From Prado023 sp963753075 (lineage in GTDB: Bacteria; Actinomycetota; Actinomycetes; S36-B12; CAIYMF01), in assembly GCA_963753075.1 (NCBI GenBank), contig CAVWAR010000017.1, forward strand, positions 1,364,001 through 1,428,000: DNA of 64,000 nucleotides, written 5' to 3'. The notes under the pieces were generated by a model. It was not told the origin of the DNA, did not search any database, and worked only from the letters and a program-made list of their open reading frames with translations. How positions within the stretch are numbered: the first letter of the stretch is position 1; each line of letters begins with the position of its first letter. This document shows positions 30,801 through 39,173 of this stretch, piece by piece. Made by a program: the position numbers and the translations under genes.

Positions 30801-31860
30801 CGAACAGGGACTCGCCACCCGGCACGTCACTCCACCGCTGCACGTCAGCCAGTGAAGCCAACTCATGGCGCCGGTCGTCGAGCTGCCCCCTCTGGATGTC
30901 GCTCAGCAATGCGCCGAGCCGCTGCGCTGGCGGCAACGAGACCCGGGTGGGGAGGGTGTTGATGAACAGCCCGGTCGCCCGCTCGGAGCTGTCCAGGCCC
31001 GGCGGGCGTCCCGCGACCGTGGTCCCGAAGACCACATCCCTCGTCCTGGCCCAACGCCCCACAACCAGCGCCCAGACTGCGACGAAGACCGTGTTCAACG
31101 TGACCTGATGACTGCGTGCCAATGCAGCCAGGTCGTCGGACATCGCCTGATCCAGGCTCCGGTACTCGGTTCGGTACCCCGTCGACCCCTCCGAAGAAGG
31201 GAGCCCGGGCACGGTCAGGTCGAGGGGCTCTGCATACCCAGCGAGCCTGCGGGTCCAGTAGTCCCGCTCGGCCTCGGTGTCCCGGTCGACGTAGTACGCG
31301 ACGAAGTCGCGGTACCGCGGCGGGTCCGGGAGCATGACCGGTCGACCGTCGACCGATGCCCGATACGTCCCGAACAGCTCGTCAAGCAGGATCTGGGCCG
31401 ACCAGCCATCCGCGATCAGATGGTGGAAGGACCACACCCACTCCCACTGCCGGTCCCCCGTCCGGATCAGCAGCATCCGCGACAGCGGCGCCGCGGCAAG
31501 ATCGAACCCCTGATCCCGGTCCAAGGCGAGAATGCGCGCCATCTCCCCATCCCGATCCGCCTCCGGGACACCGGTCAGGTCGATGTGCTCCCACGGGTGC
31601 TCGACCTCCGCACGGACAACCTGCAACGGGTCGTCGAGGCCGTCCCAGACGAAGGCCGTCCGCAACGTGTCATGACGCGCCACCACCGATGCCCACGATG
31701 TTCGCAGCACCTCGGGGTCGAGGTCTCCAGAGACCGGTGTCACGATCTGATTGACGTACACCCCAACACCGGGATCAGCCACGCTGTGGTAGAGCATGCC
31801 CTCCTGCATGGCCGTGAGCCCGTACGCGTCGACGACGCCGGCCAGGCCCGCCTCGCTCAC
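27874..31860 (-). CDS. NRPS 2: C-A-PCP-TE termination module
   Basis: 1328 aa. Condensation domain (about 10-440) with the active HHLIADG motif (146-152). Adenylation domain (about 470-965) with HTSGSTGRPKG, FDSSVAG and NEYGPTEATVW; the pocket residues I read are D-S-A-C-I-A-E-V-W plus Lys, which match no amino-acid code I know with confidence. Motif a8 ends RIEAAAIE rather than the usual RIELxEIE. Carrier domain with GGDSL (Ser1008). Thioesterase (about 1055-1328) with LYLIHPGGG and GHSTGG (Ser1135) and a late His in PGYHTGP. It should add the last residue and release the product. Following an E domain, its C domain is expected to accept a D-configured donor. The start overlaps the NRPS 1 stop. 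Confidence 0.93.
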   Translation of the reverse strand: MSEAGLAGVVDAYGLTAMQEGMLYHSVADPGVGVYVNQIVTPVSGDLDPEVLRTSWASVVARHDTLRTAFVWDGLDDPLQVVRAEVEHPWEHIDLTGVPEADRDGEMARILALDRDQGFDLAAAPLSRMLLIRTGDRQWEWVWSFHHLIADGWSAQILLDELFGTYRASVDGRPVMLPDPPRYRDFVAYYVDRDTEAERDYWTRRLAGYAEPLDLTVPGLPSSEGSTGYRTEYRSLDQAMSDDLAALARSHQVTLNTVFVAVWALVVGRWARTRDVVFGTTVAGRPPGLDSSERATGLFINTLPTRVSLPPAQRLGALLSDIQRGQLDDRRHELASLADVQRWSDVPGGESLFESIVVFENYPPGGGRRLGDSITLGPARHIEQSNYPLAVLVIPGDEIRLGVVHDRSRFSEAAVDALFAQVVAVARGFIADPDGMLSGFSLVGPSDDARIAAFSRGPDLTVDPRTVVEMIDDVAARDPGRQAVASSGRSVTYSELDAESSRLARRLVRAGVTGGAPVGLHLPRGADLVIAILGILKAGAAYVPLDPTYPRAHVMGLVEGTGIGTIVTNSPLADSLAEALGDAADLVLVDRDEADDPAVALPSVSLDGVAYVIHTSGSTGRPKGVMVSHGSLAASTRARSPHYGEPVGRFLLLSSYAFDSSVAGIFWTLTTGGALVLPDPGLEQDVDALLALAAHEQVTHTLCLPTLYQVLLDHAVGGELASLRVAIVAGEACPAGVLASHLDKGGRAELHNEYGPTEATVWCTAHRAHARDVGRALPIGRPIAGAEIHLLDAYGNRVPLGFAGELCVSGAGVALGYFGRPDLTAERFLTISIGGQPKRIYRTGDLAAFSPEGTLSFLGRTDQQLKIRGHRIEAAAIEAELRAHPEVKQAAVIARPLAGRAGAQLVAYAVPSGPAFDARAVTETLRGALPDYMVPDVLIALDAIPQLPNGKLDTASLPDPRTQGGAPDTGHVKPRTPEEALLADIWRDLLGVATVGIHDDFFSLGGDSLLAIRVTSAIRREFGKSLPLASLVRAPTLATLAGYLEDTQHENSVLVPMSGTGPETLYLIHPGGGNVLVYQPLSTHLPDSIRVVGVQARGVDGIEDPDRSVHAMTERYAEAICRFQPTGAIHLAGHSTGGLIAFELARKLREQDRTVGLLAILDTTFPIGRTRGRRVARYWDTIREGRWRGLRTVARLNWVALRINAGRARHGRSWRKLQREGTPLPPDLAGKRINHIALRLQSRHEPGEYDGRVTFVRAADAARDWVQASPRLWGGVATELDVRDAPGYHTGPNSIMAEPNVQTVAWIIADELGSRLEQRHLATSRQPK

Positions 31861-34800
31861 GAGGCACCCCGTGCCGTGCCCAGCGCGGCTGCGAGCCTAC
31901 GCATCGTCGAAGCGTCCAGGTCCCCGATCCCCTCCGAAGCACCGCCTCGCCCCGGGGCGCTGAACGCCTCGACGAGGTCAGTGATGTGGGCTGCCATGGT
32001 CGAGGCGGCCGAGGCGAGCACGGCCCCGTCGTTGCCCGTCCAGTCGAGCACCAGCACGTCATCGTCGATGTAGGCCGTGATCTCGGCGCCGAACCCGGCG
32101 ACTGCGTCGGCGGGTCGGGCAAGGCGAATCACTCCTTCCCGCTGCATCGAGCCATCAACGCGCGGGGCAGCCACACGACCGAGGTAGTTCACCACCCCAT
32201 GGATCCCCGAGTCCAGTGCGAGCGACTCACGCACGGCCGGGTCTCCGTGGAGGTACCTGAGCACGCCGTAGTCGCGGCCGCTGGCTGAGGCCGCCCTGAT
32301 CTGGTCCCGCAGCCGGAGTGCTGCCCGGTCCGGCGGGAGCGACCGAGGTACCTCCATCGCAACAGGGAAGAGCGCGGTGAACCAGCCCATCGTGCGAGCC
32401 ACGTCGACGTCGTCGCTATCAGATTCCCGGCCGTGGCCCTCGATGAACAGACGGACCCGTGCTGAGTCCTGGATCTCAGCCAAGGTCCGGGCGGCTGAGG
32501 CGGCGATGATCTCGTCCACGCCCATCTGCCATTCCGCAGCCCCGGTGACCAGGGTCTCGGTCAACGCGGGGGACATCGCCACCCGGTGAGAGACCAGTGA
32601 TCCGCCCCGGTCGCCGGGCCATGCGCCCGCGTCTGCCTGCACGATCCTCGACCACGGCTCCGGGTCGATCCCCGGCGCCGCCTCGCCCAGGAGCTCCACC
32701 CACTGCTTCACGGAGGTCATCACCCCGGGGAGTTGTGGCTCCAGGTTCGCGCATCGCTGGCGATACAGGTGATCGAGATCATCCACCAGGTGCGACCATG
32801 ACACAGCGTCCACCACCAGATGGTGAGCCGCGATGCAGAGGATCGCCTCGCCCTCCGGCGTTCTGACGAGCGCGGCCCTGGCCAGCGGCGGGGAGTCGAG
32901 ATCCATCGGTCCCGCGACCCTCTGCTCCACCTGTGCGACAGCCTCATCGGACAGGGTTTCGACCTCGACGACCTCGAAGGGCATCGACGAGGCTGTGGGG
33001 TCAATTGAGGATCGCCGCCCATCGGCGCCCAGCCCGAAGCGCTGTCGGAGGACATCGTGGTGCTCCACCAGGTCGTCGAGTGCGGCCCGCAGGGCATCGA
33101 CGTCGCCCTCTGGGGGCATGGTGACCTTGACGACCTGATGGAGGTGGCTCGGGACGGCGCTCTCCTCGAGGAACCAGTGCTGGATCGGTGTCAGCCCGAC
33201 GGGCCCGGTGACTCGCTCGGCAACCTGGGCGCCCTGATCATCCACCGCCCTCGCCAAGCCCTCGATGGTGAGCTCCTCGAAGAGCTGGTGCAACGTGATG
33301 GGAATCCCCGATCGGTGTGCACGCGCGATGATCTGCACGGCCGTGATCGAATCCCCACCGAGGTCGAAGTAGTTGTCCCGGACGCCGATCCCCTCAATGT
33401 CGAGCACGTGCCCCCAGATTCCAGCGAGCGCTCGTTCCATGTCGGACTTGGCCGCGACGTAGGCGGACCCGACATCCGGGCGCTGCGTATCTGGGGCCGG
33501 AAGGGCATCACGGATGACCTTGCCGTTCTCGCTCAGTGGAAGGCTGTCCAGCCGAACGAACTGCGACGGGATGATCTGCTCGGGAAGCCTCGTCGCCAGG
33601 TGGGATCGGAGTTCGGGGGTGGGTATCTCGGAGGGCGCCACGTAGTACGCCACCAAGCGATTGCCCGACTCCCGTTCGGTGATGTCCTCGGGGAAGCCGA
33701 TCTCGCCGAGCATGCGGGACACCGATGCGACATCGATCTCGTCGTCCAGTTCCGCCATGGCTTGCTCACGGGACTTGGTCCCGAGGCGAACATCCCAGCT
33801 GTACGGGAGCGCATAGTTGTGGAAGCCCTGTGTTGCCCGGTGGTAGTAGATGCCCACGTCATTGATCAGGCAATTGGTCGACCTGCCCGTGTCCGTGGGT
33901 CGGATCCAGGGCACCCGCCCGTCGAGGTACGCGTACAGGTCGTCGAGGTCGACGTCGACATAGCGGTAGAAGTCGACGAAGCGCACCTTGTCGAAGATCC
34001 CGTTGTCGTCGAAGACCGATGTGTCCAGCAGCCGCTTGGCCGCGTCATCGACCTGATGGTATGCGCGACGCGCCTCGAGGACGTTGGCGTCGATCTGGTC
34101 CGAGCTCACTGTGAGCTCGGTGAACAGCTCAGGGGTGAGTCGTGTCTCGAAGAACTGGCCCCGTGACAGTCCCGTGACGATGAAGGGGATGCCTTTGTCG
34201 TGGGCTGTCTGCACCGACAGTGTGTACAACGTCTTGAAGCACCCGTTGCACACGTTCGCGTGCCGTTGCAGGCTGTCGACGAAGATGTCGTTCATCGCGG
34301 GCGTGGAAGCGAAGATGTGGTCCACGCCGAGCGTGTCCACGACTCGTCGGATGTTGTCCTTCGCCTGGTCGGAGATGTAGCCGTTGTCGAGGGTGAACGC
34401 GAGTACCTTCAGCCCCATGTCCACCAGCCGGCACAGGACGTACGTGCTGTCCTTGCCACCGCTGAGAAGCGCCAGGCAGTCGTACTCACCGGTGCGTCCC
34501 GCGGACCCCAGGACGTGCGCGAGCTCGGCCTCCGGCTTGAAGTAGACCCGGGCGCGGTCGGCGTAGCTGTCGTAGGCGCGGCACTCGCTGCACACGCCAT
34601 CCGCGTCGAACGAGATGCCCGGGTAGCTCGACGCGAGGCCGCACCTGGCGCAGTGCACCACATCCACCTGCGTAGCGTCCGAGGGCGGGGACCAGATACG
34701 AGCGGCGGCGGCGGTGACAGCCGGATGCGACACCACAGCGCTCTCGACCTCCCCCAGCTCGACTCGCACTCCCTTGATCTTCACCTGGTCGTCGCGACGT

Positions 34801-37298
34801 CCGAGGTACTCGATGGTTCCATCGCGCCGGACCCTGGCGAGGTCCCCGGTGGCGTACGTGCGCACCGAGTCGTCGCGAGGATCGAGTCGGAATCGATCCG
34901 TCGTGAGGTCCTCTCGCCGCGCGTACCCGCGGGCCACGCCGACCCCGGAGACCCAGAGCTCGCCGGCCACGCCGAAGGGGACGGGCTGCCCGCGCGAGTC
35001 GAGCACCAGGGCCCCCATGTTGGCGATCGGCCGGCCGATCGGCACACTTCCGGAGGTGTCCAGGGTCCGCTCATAGGTGTGGATGATGCACCCGACCGTG
35101 GCTTCGGTCGGCCCGTACTCGTTGTGGATGCTGACCTCGTCGGCGAAGAGATCAGACGTTCGCCGCGCCACGGCCGTGGTCAGATCCTCGCCGCCGAGGA
35201 TCAACTGCCGGATGCGTCGGCCCGCCCGGCGGTCGGAGGGCAGGAGGGTGAGGTGTGAGGGGGTGAGCTTCACGATGTCCACGGCGTCGTCTGCGAAGAC
35301 GTCCAGGACGGTGAGGTCTGCTCCCGTGGTCGGCTCCGGGTACACCCGAACCGCCCCGCCGGACGTGAGCGGGACGAAGACCGACGTGATGGTGAGATCG
35401 AACGTGAGGGGTGTGAACAGCGGGAAGGTCAACGGCTCGCCCTTGCCGTAGAACGTCCGCGCCCACGAGATGTAGTTCGCCAACGACCTGCGCTCGATCA
35501 TCACACCCTTGGGGGTGCCCGTCGAACCCGACGTGTAGAGCACGTACGCCAGATCGTCCGGGGCCGCCGCGCCGTCCGCGCGCGCGTCGTTGGCTGAGAT
35601 GTCGTCAAACGTCCACCTCGGGACAGGGACTTCAAGGTCCGCGTCGGTCACGACAAGTGCGCATCCGGCGTCCTGCAGGATGAACCGGATGCGGTCGGCG
35701 GGCCATCGTGGATCGATCGGAACGTAGGCGCCACCGCCCCTGAGCACGCCCATCATCGTTGCCACGGCCGCCATGGAGCGCCCCAGGGCCACCCCGACGA
35801 CGGAACCTGCCGCGGTGTGGCCCGCGACGGATGCGGTGAGCTCCTCGACCTCGGCGTACGTCCATGACCGGTCGCCCTCGATGATGGCCACGGCCTCTGG
35901 CGAGGACTCCACATGGTGCAGGAACGATGCGACGACATCCTCGGCCAGCCCAGGCGCCAGCTCGCCGTTGACCGCCTTCAGGACTTCGGAGCGCTCGGGC
36001 TCGGACAGCAGGTCGACCTCGTCGATGGGCGCATCCCAGGCCTCAGGCATTGCGTCGAGCAGGCGCAGGAAGTGCCCGGGGATCGACGTGCGCAGCTGGT
36101 CGTCGAATGCGGTCACACTCATGTCGAACGCCAGGGTGAATTGGCCTGTTCGAGCGAAATCGTGGACCTGGAGTCGGAGATCATGGTTGGCGTCGACGTG
36201 GTCCGGGTGCAGCCACTGCGCTCGTGTGGCCAATCCGGCGAACGTCCCGAAGTCAGCACGGATGAAGTTGAGGACGGTGTTGATGCGTCGGCTGGTGTCG
36301 GGCTCCATGGTGCCCGGTGCTGCGGCTCGCATCATCGAGGCCGCAGCATCCCTGACCCGAGCATGAAGCGTCGCGAAGGTGTCCCCCTCCTCGACCGTCA
36401 CTCCGAGCGGATAGACCTCCATGAACAGCCCCGGAGTGCGTCGGAAGGCCCCCGTCGAACGGTTGTGGACCGGTGCGCCGATGGTGATCGACGATTGCCC
36501 GCTCGTCCGATGGATGAAGGCGAACAACGCGGTCGCGAAGAGCTGGAACCACGTGAGGTCAGGGGTGAGGGCCTGGACTCCTGGCGCGGAGGCCAGGGCT
36601 GCCAGCGAATCGCGCCTGGTGGCGTCCAGCTCCACGATGATGCGTTCGTTGCCGGTCTGGGTCCCGTCGCCCCTGGTCCCGTACAGAGCTGGGGGCACGA
36701 CGGGTTGACCGGGCCCCGACGGGCGATCCGAGGGCCTCTCCTCGCGCAGGGCCCGTTCGTGGTCCACGAACGCGCGGTACTCATGCAGGGGCTGTCCATC
36801 GGGCGCAGCGCCCGTCCGGGCCGCCAGGTACAACTGCTCCATGCGCTGGTACAGGATGGCCATCGCCCACGCGTCAGTGACGACGTGGTGCTGGTTGAGG
36901 TACCACGCGTGACATCCGCCGGGAAGCCGCAGCAGTGCGGAGTCGAAGGTCCGGTGGTGCATGTCGAGAGGGACCGCGCAGCGTTCCTGCGCCCACCCGG
37001 ACGCCGAGGGCGCGTCCGCGGCTGTGAGGTCGACGACCTCGATCGGATCGGTGACGGTCTCGACAGCTGTCTGGCCAGGCACTCCCTCGCTGCTCACGAG
37101 AACCGTGCGAAGTGCATCGGCTTCGGCTACGAGCTGGGTGAAGGCACCCACGAACGCGTCCTCGTCCAGTGCCCCGTCGATGTGGAACACGAACGCCATG
37201 TTGTACAGCGGCACGTCCGGGTGGATCTGCTGGCTCGCCCACAGCGCCTCCTGGGCGCGGGTCAGCGCCGACCCGGCGCCCCGGTCTACCAGGCTCAT
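31857..37298 (-). CDS. NRPS 1: C-A(interrupted by PP-loop domain)-PCP-E
   Basis: 1813 aa. Condensation domain (about 10-430) has HHVVTDAW (137-144), so the second His and Asp are kept and the usual Gly is Ala. Adenylation core (about 455-867): YTSGSTGTPKG (588-598), FDLT (633-636), NEYGPTEATVG (726-736), YATGDLAR (815-822), a8 QVKIKGVRVELGEVE. Pocket residues read D-L-T-K-I-G-E-V-G plus Lys, one substitution from the asparagine code DLTKLGEVGK. Then about residues 868-1210 are foreign: CARC (883-886), CSEC (903-906), SGGKDS PP-loop (946-951) and CNGC (1017-1020). Adenylation resumes with LVAYYV, a9 and a10 (Lys1260). Carrier Ser1317 (GGDS). The C-terminal domain is epimerisation-type: PIQHWF (1371-1376), HHLVVDA (1492-1498), EGHGRE (1620-1625), MGWFT, NYLG (1704-1707). 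Product of the module: a D-Asn-derived unit, possibly modified by the inserted domain. ATGA overlaps the carrier-protein gene. Confidence 0.93.
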   Translation of the reverse strand: MSLVDRGAGSALTRAQEALWASQQIHPDVPLYNMAFVFHIDGALDEDAFVGAFTQLVAEADALRTVLVSSEGVPGQTAVETVTDPIEVVDLTAADAPSASGWAQERCAVPLDMHHRTFDSALLRLPGGCHAWYLNQHHVVTDAWAMAILYQRMEQLYLAARTGAAPDGQPLHEYRAFVDHERALREERPSDRPSGPGQPVVPPALYGTRGDGTQTGNERIIVELDATRRDSLAALASAPGVQALTPDLTWFQLFATALFAFIHRTSGQSSITIGAPVHNRSTGAFRRTPGLFMEVYPLGVTVEEGDTFATLHARVRDAAASMMRAAAPGTMEPDTSRRINTVLNFIRADFGTFAGLATRAQWLHPDHVDANHDLRLQVHDFARTGQFTLAFDMSVTAFDDQLRTSIPGHFLRLLDAMPEAWDAPIDEVDLLSEPERSEVLKAVNGELAPGLAEDVVASFLHHVESSPEAVAIIEGDRSWTYAEVEELTASVAGHTAAGSVVGVALGRSMAAVATMMGVLRGGGAYVPIDPRWPADRIRFILQDAGCALVVTDADLEVPVPRWTFDDISANDARADGAAAPDDLAYVLYTSGSTGTPKGVMIERRSLANYISWARTFYGKGEPLTFPLFTPLTFDLTITSVFVPLTSGGAVRVYPEPTTGADLTVLDVFADDAVDIVKLTPSHLTLLPSDRRAGRRIRQLILGGEDLTTAVARRTSDLFADEVSIHNEYGPTEATVGCIIHTYERTLDTSGSVPIGRPIANMGALVLDSRGQPVPFGVAGELWVSGVGVARGYARREDLTTDRFRLDPRDDSVRTYATGDLARVRRDGTIEYLGRRDDQVKIKGVRVELGEVESAVVSHPAVTAAAARIWSPPSDATQVDVVHCARCGLASSYPGISFDADGVCSECRAYDSYADRARVYFKPEAELAHVLGSAGRTGEYDCLALLSGGKDSTYVLCRLVDMGLKVLAFTLDNGYISDQAKDNIRRVVDTLGVDHIFASTPAMNDIFVDSLQRHANVCNGCFKTLYTLSVQTAHDKGIPFIVTGLSRGQFFETRLTPELFTELTVSSDQIDANVLEARRAYHQVDDAAKRLLDTSVFDDNGIFDKVRFVDFYRYVDVDLDDLYAYLDGRVPWIRPTDTGRSTNCLINDVGIYYHRATQGFHNYALPYSWDVRLGTKSREQAMAELDDEIDVASVSRMLGEIGFPEDITERESGNRLVAYYVAPSEIPTPELRSHLATRLPEQIIPSQFVRLDSLPLSENGKVIRDALPAPDTQRPDVGSAYVAAKSDMERALAGIWGHVLDIEGIGVRDNYFDLGGDSITAVQIIARAHRSGIPITLHQLFEELTIEGLARAVDDQGAQVAERVTGPVGLTPIQHWFLEESAVPSHLHQVVKVTMPPEGDVDALRAALDDLVEHHDVLRQRFGLGADGRRSSIDPTASSMPFEVVEVETLSDEAVAQVEQRVAGPMDLDSPPLARAALVRTPEGEAILCIAAHHLVVDAVSWSHLVDDLDHLYRQRCANLEPQLPGVMTSVKQWVELLGEAAPGIDPEPWSRIVQADAGAWPGDRGGSLVSHRVAMSPALTETLVTGAAEWQMGVDEIIAASAARTLAEIQDSARVRLFIEGHGRESDSDDVDVARTMGWFTALFPVAMEVPRSLPPDRAALRLRDQIRAASASGRDYGVLRYLHGDPAVRESLALDSGIHGVVNYLGRVAAPRVDGSMQREGVIRLARPADAVAGFGAEITAYIDDDVLVLDWTGNDGAVLASAASTMAAHITDLVEAFSAPGRGGASEGIGDLDASTMRRLAAALGTARGAS
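33669..34697 (-). other. PP-loop (amidotransferase/thiolase-like) domain inserted in the NRPS 1 adenylation domain
   Basis: About 340 in-frame codons between a8 and a9. The N-terminal part has two CxxC pairs around FDADGVC, the arrangement seen at the start of N-acetyl sugar amidotransferases (WbpG, PseA, WbuX) and of TtuA/Ncs6-type tRNA thiolases. The SGGKDS loop at 34446-34463 is the N-type ATP pyrophosphatase signature. Such domains adenylate a carbonyl oxygen, then a nitrogen or sulfur nucleophile replaces it, giving amidine or thioamide. A later CNGC and a conserved-looking NCLINDVG...GFHNYALPYSWDVRLG segment suggest a full domain, not a fragment. No glutaminase partner is encoded in the window. 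Boundaries are approximate. Confidence 0.8.
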
Positions 37299-37546
37299 GC
37301 TGACTCCGTCATCTGGCGGGACTCGACGAGCGCCGCCATCGTCGTCGCGGAGCGGAAGTTCTCGATCGTCACGTCGTGCGGGGCGATCGTGACCCGGAAC
37401 TCCTTCTCGAGGTAGTCGATCAGCCTCGTCACACCGAGCGAATCGATGGTTCCGTCCAGGACGACCTCATCGTCGATCCCCACCTCCCTGGCCCCGTCGA
37501 GCAGGTGGGCGCTGATGAACTGGGCAATCGACTGCTGTGTGCTCAT
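37295..37546 (-). CDS. Free-standing acyl/peptidyl carrier protein
   Basis: 83 aa. The phosphopantetheine site is the Ser in GTIDSLGVTRL (about Ser36), preceding helix 2 of a four-helix carrier fold. It is a separate carrier between the free-standing adenylation domain and NRPS 1, with four-base ATGA overlaps at both ends. In PltL/RedO-type systems such a carrier holds the aminoacyl group during oxidation, before transfer to the first condensation domain; that role is inferred here. Confidence 0.88.
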   Translation of the reverse strand: MSTQQSIAQFISAHLLDGAREVGIDDEVVLDGTIDSLGVTRLIDYLEKEFRVTIAPHDVTIENFRSATTMAALVESRQMTESA

Positions 37547-39142
37547 GGGTGGGCTCCAGCCATGGTGGCATGTCCTGCTTGGGCATCGGTCTGAAGTCTG
37601 AGTCGATCGATCTTCCCCGTGGACGTGCGTGGGAACCCGTCCCGCACGGCGATCGACGCGGGGACAGCATACGTCGGAAGCGCGCAGGCGGCATGGGCCC
37701 TGATGTCCTTCACGCTGGCCTCCGATCCCGGGATCAGGATCACCTCGGCGTGTGGCTGGAGGCTGCCCTCGGCATCCGCGAGCGCATAGACAGCTGCCTC
37801 GTGGATGGACGGGTGCTCGAGCAGGACTGCCTCGACCTCGTCCAGCTCGACCCGGTTGCCACGCGCCTTGATCTGGCGGTCCCGCCTGCCCAGGAAGGCC
37901 AGATCCCCCTCCTCGGTCGGGGATACGAGGTCTCCGGTGGCGTGATAGACATCGGGTCTCCCGCCGGCCCCGGGGACGTTCACAAGGGACCTGTCGTTGA
38001 GATCGGGTCGAGCCCAGTATCCGCGCATCAGCGTGGGTGCGCGTACCAGGAGTTCGCCGTTCTCCCCGACCCCGACCGGCCTGCCCTCGGAGTCGACCAC
38101 CATGACCGTGACGTTCGGATACGGCCGACCGATCGGTAGCCCGAGGTCGCCTTCGTCCGGAACGGCGGGAACGCGGTAGTGCGTGCATCCGTTGGTCTCG
38201 GTCGGTCCGTACACGTTCACGAACTGGGCATTCGGCAGGCTCGACATCATGTGTCGCAGATGCTTGATCGGCATGGGCTCACCGCCGAACAGGACCAGGC
38301 GCAGGCTGGACAGATCCTTGCCCTCCAACGTGCCCGGTGCTGCGAGACGGACCAGGGCGAGCGGCACCGTGTAGAAGACCGTCATCCGTTCATCGGCGAT
38401 CAAGGCGGCAAGACTCGCCGGGAACCGCGTGTACTCCTCAGGGATGATCACGGTCGTGGCCCGCGCTCGCGCACCGCCGAAGTAGTCCAGGGTGGAGAGG
38501 TCGAAGTGCAGCGGTGCGTAGTTGCTGATGACATCCCTGCTCGACAGTCCGTACTCGGCCGCCGTCACCTCGGCCCAGGCAAGGGCGCTGCGGTGCGTGT
38601 GCATGATGCCCTTCGGAGTCCCCGTCGAGCCAGACGTGTAAAGGATGTAGCACAGGTCCTGCTCGGTGGTCGGGATCCGTGGAGGCGTGGTCGGCCGAGT
38701 GGCGACGTCCCACCACGGGATCGCGGTGAACGGGGCATCTTGCCCATCGTCGATCCCGAACACGGTGGCGATCGGGACGCCCGCCTCGCCGAGCGCGAGG
38801 AGCGTGGGGAGGAACCGATCCTCGCTCACGAGCCTTGTGATGCCACAGTCACGGAGGACGAATGCGATCCGCGAGACCGGCGACCCGGGATCAACGGGGA
38901 CGTACACAGCCCCTGCGGCCATGATCCCGTAGAGCGCAACTGCGCTGTCGAACGACTTCTGCAGCAGGATGCCGACCCGGTCCCCCGGCGCCACTCCGTC
39001 CTCGATGAGGGCGTGCGCAAGAGCCGAGGCAGCGTTCCAGCAGCTCACCGTAGGTGAGCGTCTCCCCTCGGTGGCGCAGGGCCGGGTGAACCGGATCCAC
39101 CTCGGCTGCCTGCTCGATGAGGTGCGTCAGGAGGTAGGTCAT
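37543..39142 (-). CDS. Free-standing adenylation domain (amino acid-AMP ligase) with apparent 5' frameshift
   Basis: The main frame (37543-39048, GTG) encodes about 500 aa with YTSGSTGTPKG, HFDLSTLDYF, NVYGPTETNGC, ATGDL, and a10 STGKIDR. Pocket residues read D-L-L-T-L-G-V-G-C plus Lys, which resembles, from memory, codes of stand-alone prolyl-AMP ligases (PltF/RedM type). The first ~35 residues of the fold are encoded from an ATG at 39142 in a different frame (through GETLTYGELLE); the main frame takes over at NAASALAHAL. So a one-base frameshift lies near 39030-39048. It may be a sequencing error, a recent mutation that breaks the gene, or recoding; initiation at the GTG would give a truncated ligase. 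The stop overlaps the carrier-protein ATG. Confidence 0.82.
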
Positions 39143-39173
39143 GGATCTCGATGAGGGGGCGTCTCCCTCGGCA

